In this document: positions 25,360-32,318 of the stretch, piece after piece
How positions within the stretch are numbered: the first letter of the stretch is position 1
How the letters are laid out: every line of letters starts with the position of its first letter
DNA from: Prevotella conceptionensis 9403948
GTDB taxonomy: Bacteria; Bacteroidota; Bacteroidia; Bacteroidales; Bacteroidaceae
DNA length: 32,318 nt
Assembly (NCBI RefSeq): GCF_000312305.1
Contig: NZ_HE999444.1
Location: forward strand, 323,381-355,698
Direction of reading: 5' to 3'
Notes under the pieces: model-generated
Seen by the model: only the letters and a program-made list of their open reading frames with translations
What the model was told of the DNA's origin: nothing
Database searches by the model: none
Made by a program: the position numbers and the translations under genes

Positions 25360-25865
25360 TTTAGTAAGATTTTTAACATTATGACTGCCTTTTTGTCCGC
25401 CAACCGAACATCCGACCGCAAAAAATCAATTCTCGCGAAGGTTGATTTTGATGCAAATGGGGGGTAGTTTGTGAATGCGGTAAAATGAATTTTTATTTAA
25501 AAGAACAGCCATTTGCACCATATTTTGGGCGATTTGCTGCTAAATTCAGTGCAATATGCTGCTAAATGCACTGCGTTTTGGTGCTAAACGCAAGGCATTT
25601 TGGTGCTAAACGCAGTGCGTTTTGGTGCAAAACGCAGGGTAAAATACCGCTAAATGCGAGACAAAAAGTATAGAAATTCCACCGAAATTGTATAAATATA
25701 ACCCTCTTGAGCCATCAACCACAGGGCTTAAAAGGACAAAATGGGCATTAAAAAGTGGTTTTTTAGTGGCTAAAAGCAGGTAATTGGGCATTAAAAATTA
25801 CGGGTCTTCAACCAAACTAGAAAGGCTAAATGGTGCAAAATGCAGGTATTGTTCGCAAAAATGGA
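25360..25865 (+). repeat. Dispersed repeat element, copy C
   Basis: It matches the conserved core and tail of copies A and B: TTTTTAACATTATGACTGCC, AAAATGAATTTTTATTTAAA, the 22-bp array and the CAAACTAGAAAGGCTAAATG tail shared with 7311-7340. The left block and the inverted ends of copy B are missing, though loose period-8 words precede it as in the other copies. It is more diverged than A and B are from each other. Confidence 0.82.
25536..25667. repeat. 22-bp tandem array, 6 units (copy C)
   Basis: Six units start at 25536, 25558, 25580, 25602, 25624 and 25646. The core AAACGCAGTGCGTTTTG recurs, but unit order differs from copies A and B and one unit is missing. The array has therefore changed by unit loss or shuffling. 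Confidence 0.88.
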
Positions 25866-25980
25866 CTAAAAATAAATTGTGCAAGGCTGAAAAACGTGGT
25901 TAATTGCATGCTTTTTCACCCTTTTTCTCCCTAGAAGTGGGTGGCGAACGAAGTGTGTTTTGTAAAGTATGGCGAAAGTT

Positions 25981-26158
25981 TTTAAGTTTTTAAGTTGTTG
26001 AGTTTATGAGTTGGTTCGTTTGCGAGTTCATGAGTTATTAAGTTCGTCAGTTTCTAAGTTGTTGAGTTTATGAGTTGCTTAGTTTGCGAGTTCATGAGTT
26101 ATTAAGTTCATCTGTTTCTAAGTTGTTGAGTTAATGAGCTGCCTCGTTTGCGAGCTTG
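25981..26158. repeat. Period-8 array with 64-bp higher-order unit
   Basis: Words AGTTNNNN repeat every 8 bases for about 176 bases. On top of this, a 64-bp block (8 words) repeats: 25993-26056, 26057-26120 and, partly, 26121-26158. Each block begins AGTTGTTG AGTTTATG. The array thus grew both by 8-base steps and by duplication of an 8-word block. Confidence 0.88.
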
Positions 26159-26286
26159 TTATAGTAGAAGGTGGTTGGTATTGGAAGGACATGTTGGTTG
26201 GGAGTTTAAGCCTTTGTTTGCTTGAATTAAACCTGACGATAGTGACTGGACTTATGCAACCTAACGCTAATCGAGTCTAAACACAA

Positions 26287-26323
26287 ACGCAAGCCGCGCT
26301 CTTTCTCGGAGCATGGCTTGCGT
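26287..26323 (-). terminator. Terminator after the small periplasmic protein gene
   Basis: Arms ACGCAAGCC (26287-26295) and GGCTTGCGT (26315-26323) are exact complements, with an inner GCTC/GAGC pairing. Read on the minus strand the stem is followed by TTTGTGTTTAG. Confidence 0.78.
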
Positions 26324-26369
26324 CTTGGTTGATGTTCACCATCGATTTGGGCTTTGGTGCCGTTAGGTT

Positions 26370-26783
26370 TTATTTCTTCCCTTTAAACAATTGCCTGTGA
26401 AACTTGTCTTCGGCTTTAAGAATTTGAAAGACCGTAGTGGCAGGCAACAAGGTCATAAACTTGTTGTGGTAGTCTTTCAGCAACTCTTTCATTTCCAATT
26501 CCAGTTTGTCTTGCTGTTTAACGGCCTCGGCAGCCGTTTTGTTGTCGGTGGGCTTAACGTGCTTATAGTGTTTAATTTGTTTGAATATGTTGCGCTGTTT
26601 TTTACGCAACTCGCGATAAACAGGGAAGAAAGCCGCGCTTTCGGCTTGCGAGAGCGACACTTCGGCGGTGATGAATTTTTCTAGTTCGGCTTGAAACTGC
26701 TCGGGGTCGAACTTGTGTGGCGGATGCGCCACCATGCTTATGGCTGCAAATGCAAACAGTAATGTAAGTAGAGATTTTTTCAT
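26370..26783 (-). CDS. Small periplasmic Spy/CpxP-like helical protein
   Basis: A 137-residue protein with a signal peptide (MKKSLLTLLFAFAAISMVA), then a highly charged all-helix part with many Lys, Gln and Glu. The layout (short helices, LSQAESAAFFPVYRELRKKQ, a long central helix, LLPATTVFQILKAEDKF) resembles Spy/CpxP-type periplasmic chaperones and sensors. The usual LTxxQ motif is only weakly present. It starts 6 bases after the anti-sigma-like gene, so the two form one unit probably tied to envelope stress. The role is inferred. Confidence 0.72.
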   Translation of the reverse strand: MKKSLLTLLFAFAAISMVAHPPHKFDPEQFQAELEKFITAEVSLSQAESAAFFPVYRELRKKQRNIFKQIKHYKHVKPTDNKTAAEAVKQQDKLELEMKELLKDYHNKFMTLLPATTVFQILKAEDKFHRQLFKGKK

Positions 26784-26789
26784 TTCAGC

Positions 26790-27173
26790 TTATATTTCGG
26801 AATAATGTACGTATATGTCTTCGTTATCCATCATCGTATAGTCGGCCACAGCATCTTTATCGACACTGTTTATGATGGTGGCGATGGTGGGATGTGGGGG
26901 TACAGGCGTGGTGCCAGACGGCGATTGGGGGGCTGAACCCAAATATACGGCAACTCCAAATATGGCTGCACAAAGGCTTGCCGCCGCAATGTAAATGGGG
27001 CGTAGCAGCCGAGGGGTGCGCCTTTTGGGGACAGGGCACTCGTTTTGGCCGTCTATTTTTTGCATTACAGCAGGTGGTAGGCTGTCGAAATAACCTTCTG
27101 GAACGCTGAAAGGCTGTTGATTGGCATCGGCCGAATGTTCGGTTTGTTCCATGATGGGAGTTGTTTTAAGCAT
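26790..27173 (-). CDS. Anti-sigma-factor-like membrane protein
   Basis: A 127-residue protein with a cytosolic N-terminus (FSVPEGYFDSLPPAVMQKI, a motif typical of small proteins next to Bacteroidota sigma genes), one membrane helix (about 59-80) and a periplasmic tail rich in Pro and Asp. It probably binds a sigma factor at the membrane. The ATG at 27173 is the longest start; the ATG at 27152 (MEQTEHSADANQ) is equally plausible. No sigma gene adjoins it: the upstream gap of 450 bases has none. Confidence 0.65.
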   Translation of the reverse strand: MLKTTPIMEQTEHSADANQQPFSVPEGYFDSLPPAVMQKIDGQNECPVPKRRTPRLLRPIYIAAASLCAAIFGVAVYLGSAPQSPSGTTPVPPHPTIATIINSVDKDAVADYTMMDNEDIYVHYSEI

Positions 27174-27626
27174 TTATGTCGTGTTCTAAAAAACGCGCCA
27201 GGCTACATGCTTGTTGTGTGTAGCCGTTGTTTAATGGCTTTTACGGGCGTTTTCTGCTTGCCCCCTTTTAAAGGGTAAGCGCAACGTGATCTGCTAAAAC
27301 TCGATAAGCCATCAAAGGTAATTAATAGAAACGCCGACATTGATAAAACGAAAAGACAAGCCAACAAGCTAGAAGACTAGTCTGCATCGGTTGATGCAAA
27401 CTCCGGCAGGGAATGGCCTTGTAAGGGTAGGATATGCGGAAACTATTCGCAGCGACCTGCCTAAACAAATGGTGCGACGCGACGCGCCACGAGCCTCTTC
27501 GCAAGCCGGCTTGTCTGTGGGGCAGTGCGTTGGCCTTGTTCCTACACGATGGTAGAAAGCGGGGGAACGCCTGCCTGTTTTCGTCCTCAGTCGTTTAATG
27601 CTTTGACGCCCATTGACGTTAAAGGT
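27174..27626. other. Gap without visible gene
   Basis: About 450 bases with no credible frame. There is a short hairpin GGCTAC/GTAGCC at roughly 27203-27226 and a few period-8-like words (about 27355-27380). I looked for a remnant of a sigma gene before the anti-sigma-like gene and saw none. Confidence 0.45.
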
Positions 27627-29087
27627 TTAAACAGGTGTTGAAAATATGCTGTTTTTTTGTCGGTTTGGCACCTTGTTGTTGCCTGTGAGCCATAAGCCAA
27701 TGAAAGTTAGTGCGCCGTTGAGCATCAAAAGTTCGTAGCCAAAGCGGTAGGTGGAGAACTGCTGCGTGAGGGTTTCGATGACGAAACAGAGTAGGGGAGC
27801 GGCCAAGCAAACAGGCAACACCCATTTGCCGCCAACGTTGCGCCGAGTGAATAGCGCGTAGGCGAACAGTCCGAGCAGCGGGCCGTAGGTGTACGAACAG
27901 AGAATGTATATGGCATCGAGCATCGAGGTGGAGTTTACTGCGCGGAAAAGGAGGATGAAGAGTGCAAACACGGCCGCCATGCCTAGGTGGGTGCGCTTGC
28001 GCAAGCGTTCGTCGTTGGGCCTGCCGCAGATGTCTACACAAAAAGATGTGGTTAGGGCGGTGAGTGCAGAGTCGGCACTGCTGAAAGATGCGGCCACAAT
28101 GCCGATGGTGAATAGCACAACCACCAGTGTGCCCAACGAACCGCTGGCAGCGAAGAGGGGTAACAGCTCGTCGCCCATGTCGGGTAGCGGCACACCTCGC
28201 TGAACGGCCAACATGGAGAGCAATACGCCAAGGGCGAGGAACAGCAAATTGGCCGGTACGAAGGCGAAACCATAGGTGCACATGTCTTTTTGGGCCTCGC
28301 GAAGGGTTTTGCAGGTTAGGTTTTTCTGCATCATGTCTTGGTCGAGTCCCGTCATTACCACCACGATGAAGGCGCCACTGATAAACTGTTTCCAGAAGTT
28401 TTGTTTCGAAACCCAATCGTCTAGCACAAACATCCTACTTCTTTCGTCGGCAGCAACGGCCTGTATGGCCTCTGTTGGCGACATGCCTAGTGCGCCAATA
28501 ACCTGCCAAATGATGAGGATGAGGGCGGTAAACATGCAAAAAGTTTGGAAGGAGTCTGTCCAAACAAGGGTGTTGATGCCGCCTTTACGCGTGTAAAGCC
28601 ATATCAAGGCCACCATCGTAAGCACGGTTAGGGCAAAGGGAATGCCCAAAGCATCGAGCACGAAACGTTGCAATATCATGCAAACAACATAGAAACGCAC
28701 GGCTGCACCAGAGATTTTAGACAGGATAAAAAAGCCCGCGCCCGTGCGATAGGCCGACAAACCGAGCCTTTTGTCTAAGTAGGTGTAGATGGTGGTTAGG
28801 TTTAACTTGTAGTAAATGGGGAGAAGGAGGAAGGCTACGGCAAAATACCCCACGATGAAACCTAAGCAAGTTTGCATGTAGGTCATGCCGATGGCATTGA
28901 CCATGCCTGGAACGGAAACGAAAGTAACGCCCGAAATGGATGCGCCAACCATGCCGAAGGCCACCATATACCAAGGCGAACGTTTGTTGGCACGAAAAAA
29001 AGTGGCGTTGTCGGCACGCCGAGAGGTGAGCTTGCTAAATATAAGGAGCAAGCCAAAATATGCGAGTATGGTTAAGATGATGAGCAT
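27627..29087 (-). CDS. Sodium:solute symporter (SSS family)
   Basis: A 486-residue inner-membrane transporter with about 13 hydrophobic helices. It is expected to import a solute with sodium. Family signs are FGMVGASISGVTFVSVPGM in the first core helix, LSKISGAAVRFYV, the GGINTLVWTDSFQTF turn and FTIGIVAASFSSADSALTALTTSF, which carries the second sodium site. The substrate is unknown. I chose the ATG at 29087, where the first helix (MLIILTILAYFGLLLIF) begins; upstream in-frame codons show no such pattern. The C-terminus ends in a basic tail. Confidence 0.9.
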   Translation of the reverse strand: MLIILTILAYFGLLLIFSKLTSRRADNATFFRANKRSPWYMVAFGMVGASISGVTFVSVPGMVNAIGMTYMQTCLGFIVGYFAVAFLLLPIYYKLNLTTIYTYLDKRLGLSAYRTGAGFFILSKISGAAVRFYVVCMILQRFVLDALGIPFALTVLTMVALIWLYTRKGGINTLVWTDSFQTFCMFTALILIIWQVIGALGMSPTEAIQAVAADERSRMFVLDDWVSKQNFWKQFISGAFIVVVMTGLDQDMMQKNLTCKTLREAQKDMCTYGFAFVPANLLFLALGVLLSMLAVQRGVPLPDMGDELLPLFAASGSLGTLVVVLFTIGIVAASFSSADSALTALTTSFCVDICGRPNDERLRKRTHLGMAAVFALFILLFRAVNSTSMLDAIYILCSYTYGPLLGLFAYALFTRRNVGGKWVLPVCLAAPLLCFVIETLTQQFSTYRFGYELLMLNGALTFIGLWLTGNNKVPNRQKNSIFSTPV

Positions 29088-29095
29088 AACGCGTG

Positions 29096-29103
29096 CAAAG
29101 TTA
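29096..29103 (-). promoter_or_regulatory. -7 box at the symporter start
   Basis: On the minus strand TAACTTTG matches TAnnTTTG, but it lies only 8 bases before the ATG at 29087 and has no TTTG upstream. If used, the transcript would have almost no leader. It may be a chance match. Confidence 0.3.
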
Positions 29104-29203
29104 CGACATTTGCATGGAAAAGCCTGATGTTCTGTGGCATTAGTTTGTTGTGGGAGGTGTTGTTTGCCTATGCCGATGGGGTGGGGGAAGACCTTTAAAC
29201 GTA

Positions 29204-29240
29204 AGCGGGATGCACACATGGTGTGCATCCCGCTGATGTT
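29204..29240. terminator. Strong hairpin between rpe and the symporter
   Basis: Arms AGCGGGATGCACAC (29204-29217) and GTGTGCATCCCGCT (29221-29234) are exact complements around a 3-base loop. T runs lie at 29238-29245 on the plus side, with a weaker T stretch on the minus side. It probably ends the rpe transcript, although its better T run faces the other way. Confidence 0.7.
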
Positions 29241-29348
29241 TTTTTGTGCCTATATGGGGCATGATGGCACACGCCTATCGTGTTATAGGCATGCTATGTA
29301 CGTAATGGCAATGCCGCCTGCAAATGGGAAAGAAGGCCGAGCCGTGCC

Positions 29349-30005
29349 TTATAGGCTTTTCAGCTGGTGAATGGTTTCTTTGGGGTTGGCCGACTTAAAC
29401 ACGTAGTTGCCTGCCACAAGCACGTCTGCGCCAGCCTCAATGAGTAAGGGTGCTGTTTGCGCTTGTACGCCGCCATCTACCTCGATAAGGGCTTTGCTGC
29501 CTGTGCTGTCGATAAGTTGGCGTAGGCGTTTTACCTTGTTAAGTGTGTTCTCGATGAACTTCTGACCACCGAAACCAGGGTTTACACTCATCAGTAGAAC
29601 AAGGTCAACGTCGTTGATGATGTCTTCGAGCATGCTCACGGGTGTCGAAGGATTGAGTGCCACGCCTGCTTTCATGCCCGTTTCGTGTATTTTGGCAACC
29701 GTTCGGTGCAGGTGTACACATGCCTCTTGGTGCACGCACATGAGCATTGCGCCTGCCTTTGCCGTCTGTTCGATGTAGTTTTCGGGGTGTACAATCATGA
29801 AATGCACGTCCATAGGCTTTTTACAAGCCTTGCCAACGGCGTCAAGAATGGGGAACCCGAACGAGATGTTGGGTACAAATGTGCCATCCATCACGTCCAT
29901 GTGCAACCAGTCGGCTTCGCTTTCGTTAATCATTTGCACCTCGGCGTTAAGGTTTAAGAAGTCGGCCGAGAGCAAGGAAGGGGCAATCAGTGGCTTTTTC
30001 ATCAT
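29349..30005 (-). CDS. rpe: Ribulose-phosphate 3-epimerase
   Basis: A 218-residue TIM-barrel enzyme that interconverts ribulose 5-phosphate and xylulose 5-phosphate in the pentose phosphate pathway. Motifs are APSLLSADF near the start, HMDVMDGTFVPN (catalytic D and metal H), VHFMIVHPE, VNPGFGGQKF and IEVDGGV. Length is normal. Two adjacent ATGs (30005, 30002) are possible starts. Confidence 0.97.
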   Translation of the reverse strand: MMKKPLIAPSLLSADFLNLNAEVQMINESEADWLHMDVMDGTFVPNISFGFPILDAVGKACKKPMDVHFMIVHPENYIEQTAKAGAMLMCVHQEACVHLHRTVAKIHETGMKAGVALNPSTPVSMLEDIINDVDLVLLMSVNPGFGGQKFIENTLNKVKRLRQLIDSTGSKALIEVDGGVQAQTAPLLIEAGADVLVAGNYVFKSANPKETIHQLKSL

Positions 30006-30498
30006 GCGTTTAGTTTAGGCAAATGGTGTAACGTTGGCCATTTACCTGTATGGATTTATAACAATGGGCAATCTGCCTTATCATGTTAAGGGTTTTTTCT
30101 GAGGGCTTAAGCTCTTCGGGTGTAAAATACTTCATAGGCGATAATACCATAATAATAGTGTATATAGAATTAACGCCTTGTGTTGTATTTTATTGTATGC
30201 GTTGTGGATAAATATTTAAGGGGAGTTGACGGGTGGGCTAGTTGACGGGTGAACAAGTTGACAAGTTGACGAGTTAACGGGTTGACAAATTTGGGAGTTG
30301 ACAAGTTTGGGAGTTGACAAGAAGACTGGTTGACGAGTTTGGGAGTTAACAAGTTGGGGTAGACAAGAAGATAAGTCAACAAGTTTATGCGTTGGCACGG
30401 CAGTTAACTTTCTCTGAATGATGACTGGGGCTTGTCGAAAAACGTTCGCTTCTTCTTTGTTTTGGCAACATACCTTGATTTGTTTCTGCCGCCGCCTG
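30006..30498. other. Gap with period-8 array
   Basis: No credible gene. A period-8 array fills about 30221-30395, with words such as ACAAGTTG, GGGAGTTG and ACGAGTTA. The rest is AT-rich. The ABC ATPase operon ends at 30499 with no permease gene after it. Confidence 0.65.
30221..30395. repeat. Degenerate period-8 array
   Basis: About 20 words with core AAGTTG, GAGTTG or GAGTTA keep 8-base spacing with few slips. It belongs to the same word family as 525-612, 6704-6820, 7795-7882, 10021-10107, 19497-19580 and 25981-26158. Confidence 0.78.
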
Positions 30499-31269
30499 CT
30501 AGTCTTCGTGTGCTTTCAGCACGCGGTGGGGCATGTTGCCATGCCCTAGCAGCTCGATTGGGCAGCCGAAATGTTCGCTCAACTCGTCGCTCGAAATCTC
30601 TGGTGTATCGTGATAGTGTAGTGTTCGGTTGACACAAGCCACGGCTTTTACGTTTTGGAGGATGGTTCCAACGTCGTGGCTCACGATGATGATGGCGCAA
30701 TCGTGGTTGATAACGTCGAGCATTTGGTACATTTGCTCTTGAAAACGTTTGTCTATATAGGTGTTTGGCTCGTCTAGCACCACCACTTCGGGGCGCGAAA
30801 CGATGGCGCGTGCCAGCAATACACGTTGCAATTGTCCGCCGCTGAGCGACCCAATGGGGCGTTTGGCGAAGTCTTGCATACCCAACTTTTCGAGCGTTTG
30901 CGCAACCTGTTGTTTATGATTGGTATCGAAAGGGGCGAAAAGTTTCTTTTGTTTGCTAAGTCCCGACAGCACCACTTCTTCAACGGCGATGGGGAATTGG
31001 CGGTCGATGTCGTTGTATTGTGGCAGGTAGCCAATGGTGAGTTCGGGCACTTGAACCCCATTTCGGAAATAGGAAACCTTGCCGGAGAAGGGTTTCATCA
31101 TGCCGAGAATAACGCGCATGAGGGTGGTTTTGCCGCCACCGTTAGGCCCGATGACGCCAAGGAAGTCGTGATCGAACACTTCCAACGACACATCTTGCAG
31201 GGCCACCTTCTCTTCGTAGCCTGCAAAAACGTGTTCAAGTTTGATGATGGGTTGTTTCGGAGCGGTCAT
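30499..31269 (-). CDS. Metal ABC transporter ATPase (ZnuC/MntB-type)
   Basis: A 256-residue ATP-binding subunit of an ABC importer, probably for zinc or manganese. Walker A is GPNGGGKTT, the Q-loop lies near GYLPQYNDID, the signature is LSGGQLQR, Walker B is VVVLDEPNTY and the switch histidine is in VSHD. The FPIAVEEVV segment is typical of this importer group. The ATG at 31269 overlaps the stop of the binding-protein gene (ATGA). That gene gives the pair its likely substrate class. No permease gene follows. Confidence 0.92.
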   Translation of the reverse strand: MTAPKQPIIKLEHVFAGYEEKVALQDVSLEVFDHDFLGVIGPNGGGKTTLMRVILGMMKPFSGKVSYFRNGVQVPELTIGYLPQYNDIDRQFPIAVEEVVLSGLSKQKKLFAPFDTNHKQQVAQTLEKLGMQDFAKRPIGSLSGGQLQRVLLARAIVSRPEVVVLDEPNTYIDKRFQEQMYQMLDVINHDCAIIIVSHDVGTILQNVKAVACVNRTLHYHDTPEISSDELSEHFGCPIELLGHGNMPHRVLKAHED

Positions 31270-32105
31270 TTCAGCGATTTGGCTACCTTTATCATTTCTT
31301 TTTCCCAATTGTAGGCCAGTGGGTTAAACTCAATTACTTCGGCTCCCACAGCGTTTGCAATGGTCTCCGAGTTGCGGTTGGCAAATTCTTTTTGCATGAA
31401 AAGCACACGCACTTGGCTGGCCTTTGCGCTGTTGATGATGTCTTTTATCTGTGCGGCAGAGGGTTCGCGCCCTTCGTCTTCAATGTAAATCTGGTGCAAG
31501 TCGAACTCGCTGGCGTAATATGTGAGTATGGGATGGTAGATGAGGAAGGAGGTGGACTTCTCTCTGGTGAGGTTTTCTCGAATTTGGTTGCTTGTTTCTT
31601 CAATCTTTGTGAGCAGCGTTTCGAGGTTCGCCTTGTAGTAAAGGCTGTCTTCCCGGTCTATTTGCAGCAACGCCTTATAGATGTTTTGTGCGATGATAGC
31701 CGCGTTTTTGCAGCTCATCCACGTGTGTGGGTCGGGTACGCCGTCGGTACTTTCGATGGGTTCGATGCCTTCGGACGAGTCAACGATGATGGTATGCGGA
31801 GCGTTTGCTTTCAGTCTTTTCATCCAAGTCTGCTCAAATCCGATGCTGCCTACTTTCACATAGAGGTCGCTGTGCGATAGTTCTATCATCTGTTGCGCGG
31901 TAGGTTCGTAGGTTTCTGGGTTTCCGCCGATGGGTACCATCGTCTTAACGTCGAAACGATTGCCCGCAATAGCCTCGACAAAATACCTCAACGGCTCGAT
32001 AGTTACCATAACCGTGCGCTTGCTCGTGCCCTTAACCATGGTGCAAGAGGCGAGCAACAGAACCGCGAAAGCGAAGAAAAGGGAAATTTTCTTGTACATA
32101 AGCAT
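31266..32105 (-). CDS. Metal-binding lipoprotein of an ABC importer
   Basis: A 279-residue ZnuA-like lipoprotein. The signal has the lipobox LLASC after a hydrophobic stretch. Metal ligands expected in this family are partly visible: PDPHTWMS (second His), IYHPILTYYASEF (third His) and EGREPSAAQI (acid). The first site, usually GxxPHxYEP, reads GGNPETYEP, so the usual His is replaced. No His-rich loop is present. The ATG at 32105 is one base after the stop of the upstream gene; an ATG at 32099 also fits. It is co-transcribed with the ATPase. Confidence 0.9.
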   Translation of the reverse strand: MLMYKKISLFFAFAVLLLASCTMVKGTSKRTVMVTIEPLRYFVEAIAGNRFDVKTMVPIGGNPETYEPTAQQMIELSHSDLYVKVGSIGFEQTWMKRLKANAPHTIIVDSSEGIEPIESTDGVPDPHTWMSCKNAAIIAQNIYKALLQIDREDSLYYKANLETLLTKIEETSNQIRENLTREKSTSFLIYHPILTYYASEFDLHQIYIEDEGREPSAAQIKDIINSAKASQVRVLFMQKEFANRNSETIANAVGAEVIEFNPLAYNWEKEMIKVAKSLK

Positions 32106-32106
32106 T

Positions 32107-32318
32107 TTAAAGTAAGAAACTTGCGCCAAACACAAGTAAGGCGAAGCGAATGAATTTTCCTATTGTCATGCTAGTCACGGTGATGGCTACGTTTGCGCGC
32201 ATAAGGCCTAATACCACGGTTATGGCACTGCCAAGGATGGGCAGAAAGGCGAAAAAGCCCATCCATGCACCCCTTCCTGCCATGAAGTTTTCGGCTCGTT
32301 GGAGTTTCTCTTTCTTCA
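32107..32318 (-). CDS. YqaA/DedA-type membrane protein (3' part)
   Basis: Only the last 70 codons are in the window. They read KKEKLQRAENF, then WMGFFAFLPILGSAITVVLGL and GKFIRFALLVFGASFLL, which match the C-terminal part of small YqaA/SNARE-associated membrane proteins. The gene runs off the window. Its stop is one base from the binding-protein start, so it is the upstream member of the metal import unit. Its role there is unknown. Confidence 0.8.
   Translation of the reverse strand, partial: KKEKLQRAENFMAGRGAWMGFFAFLPILGSAITVVLGLMRANVAITVTSMTIGKFIRFALLVFGASFLL

Larger units (their letters stand above)
25041..26369. other. 1.3 kb repeat-filled gap
   Basis: No credible gene in more than a kilobase. 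It holds loose period-8 words (25222-25345), repeat copy C (about 25360-25865), a long period-8 array (25981-26158) and a terminator (26287-26323). Short open frames in it read through repeats only. Confidence 0.7.

Noticed and set aside
27174..27626. Remnant of a sigma factor gene before the anti-sigma-like gene
   Set aside because: I read the gap in all frames and found no stretch resembling sigma region 2 or 4.
29096..29103. Leaderless transcript for the symporter
   Set aside because: The -7 box match is good but stands without a -33 box, and leaderless genes are uncommon in this group. It is kept only as a low-confidence site.

Overview
The window looks like a chromosomal segment of a Bacteroidota bacterium, most likely an oral-type Prevotella or close relative (inference). 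Supporting signs are TTTG / TAnnTTTG promoters with 19-20 bp spacing, the near absence of Shine-Dalgarno sites, lineage-restricted families (DUF4835/PorD-like, DUF3127) and the dnaN-exonuclease-coaBC-DUF4835-recN order. The genus is not proved. Most genes are housekeeping, but the intergenic space is unusually large and full of repeats.

Layout. 1-1431: possible tail of a gene, then repeat copy A and a leader. 1432-2703: metY. 2985-4642: an AT-rich insert with a GNAT enzyme, a WG-repeat lipoprotein and a Tae4-like peptidoglycan amidase. 4766-4938: two identical tRNA-Asp genes. 5229-6305: a secreted protein of unknown function whose 3' end runs into repeat copy B (6291-7617). 7886-10727 (minus): recR, a small membrane protein, a family 2 glycosyltransferase and a GNAT enzyme. 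10885-18752 (minus): dnaN, a DnaQ-like exonuclease, coaBC, a DUF4835 protein, recN and a pseudo-protease/TPR protein. 19002-20668 (plus): an OB-fold protein with an SSB-like tail, then lgt. 21235-21828: an ECF sigma factor, convergent with the nrdD-nrdG anaerobic ribonucleotide reductase genes. 24932-26369: a 1.4 kb repeat-filled gap with copy C. 26370-27173: an anti-sigma-like membrane protein and a small periplasmic protein. 27627-29087: a sodium:solute symporter. 29349-30005: rpe. 30499-32318: a metal ABC ATPase, its binding lipoprotein and the end of a YqaA/DedA-type membrane protein.

The most unusual material is non-coding. A dispersed element occurs as three long copies (A, B, C) plus one end fragment (D). 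Copy B is bounded by 16-bp perfect inverted repeats. All three long copies carry 6-7 tandem 22-bp units, the best of which contain the 19-bp palindrome CAAAACGCAGTGCGTTTTG. A second system is a set of degenerate arrays with a strict 8-bp period (AGTTNNNN or its complement) found in many intergenic gaps. One array has a 64-bp higher-order unit and another folds back on itself. No transposase or other protein obviously belonging to either system is present.

The best candidate for a new protein system is the Tae4-like amidase followed, with overlap, by a WG-repeat lipoprotein. This looks like a stand-alone effector with a non-canonical immunity protein. It sits beside the tRNA-Asp pair, and no secretion apparatus is in the window.
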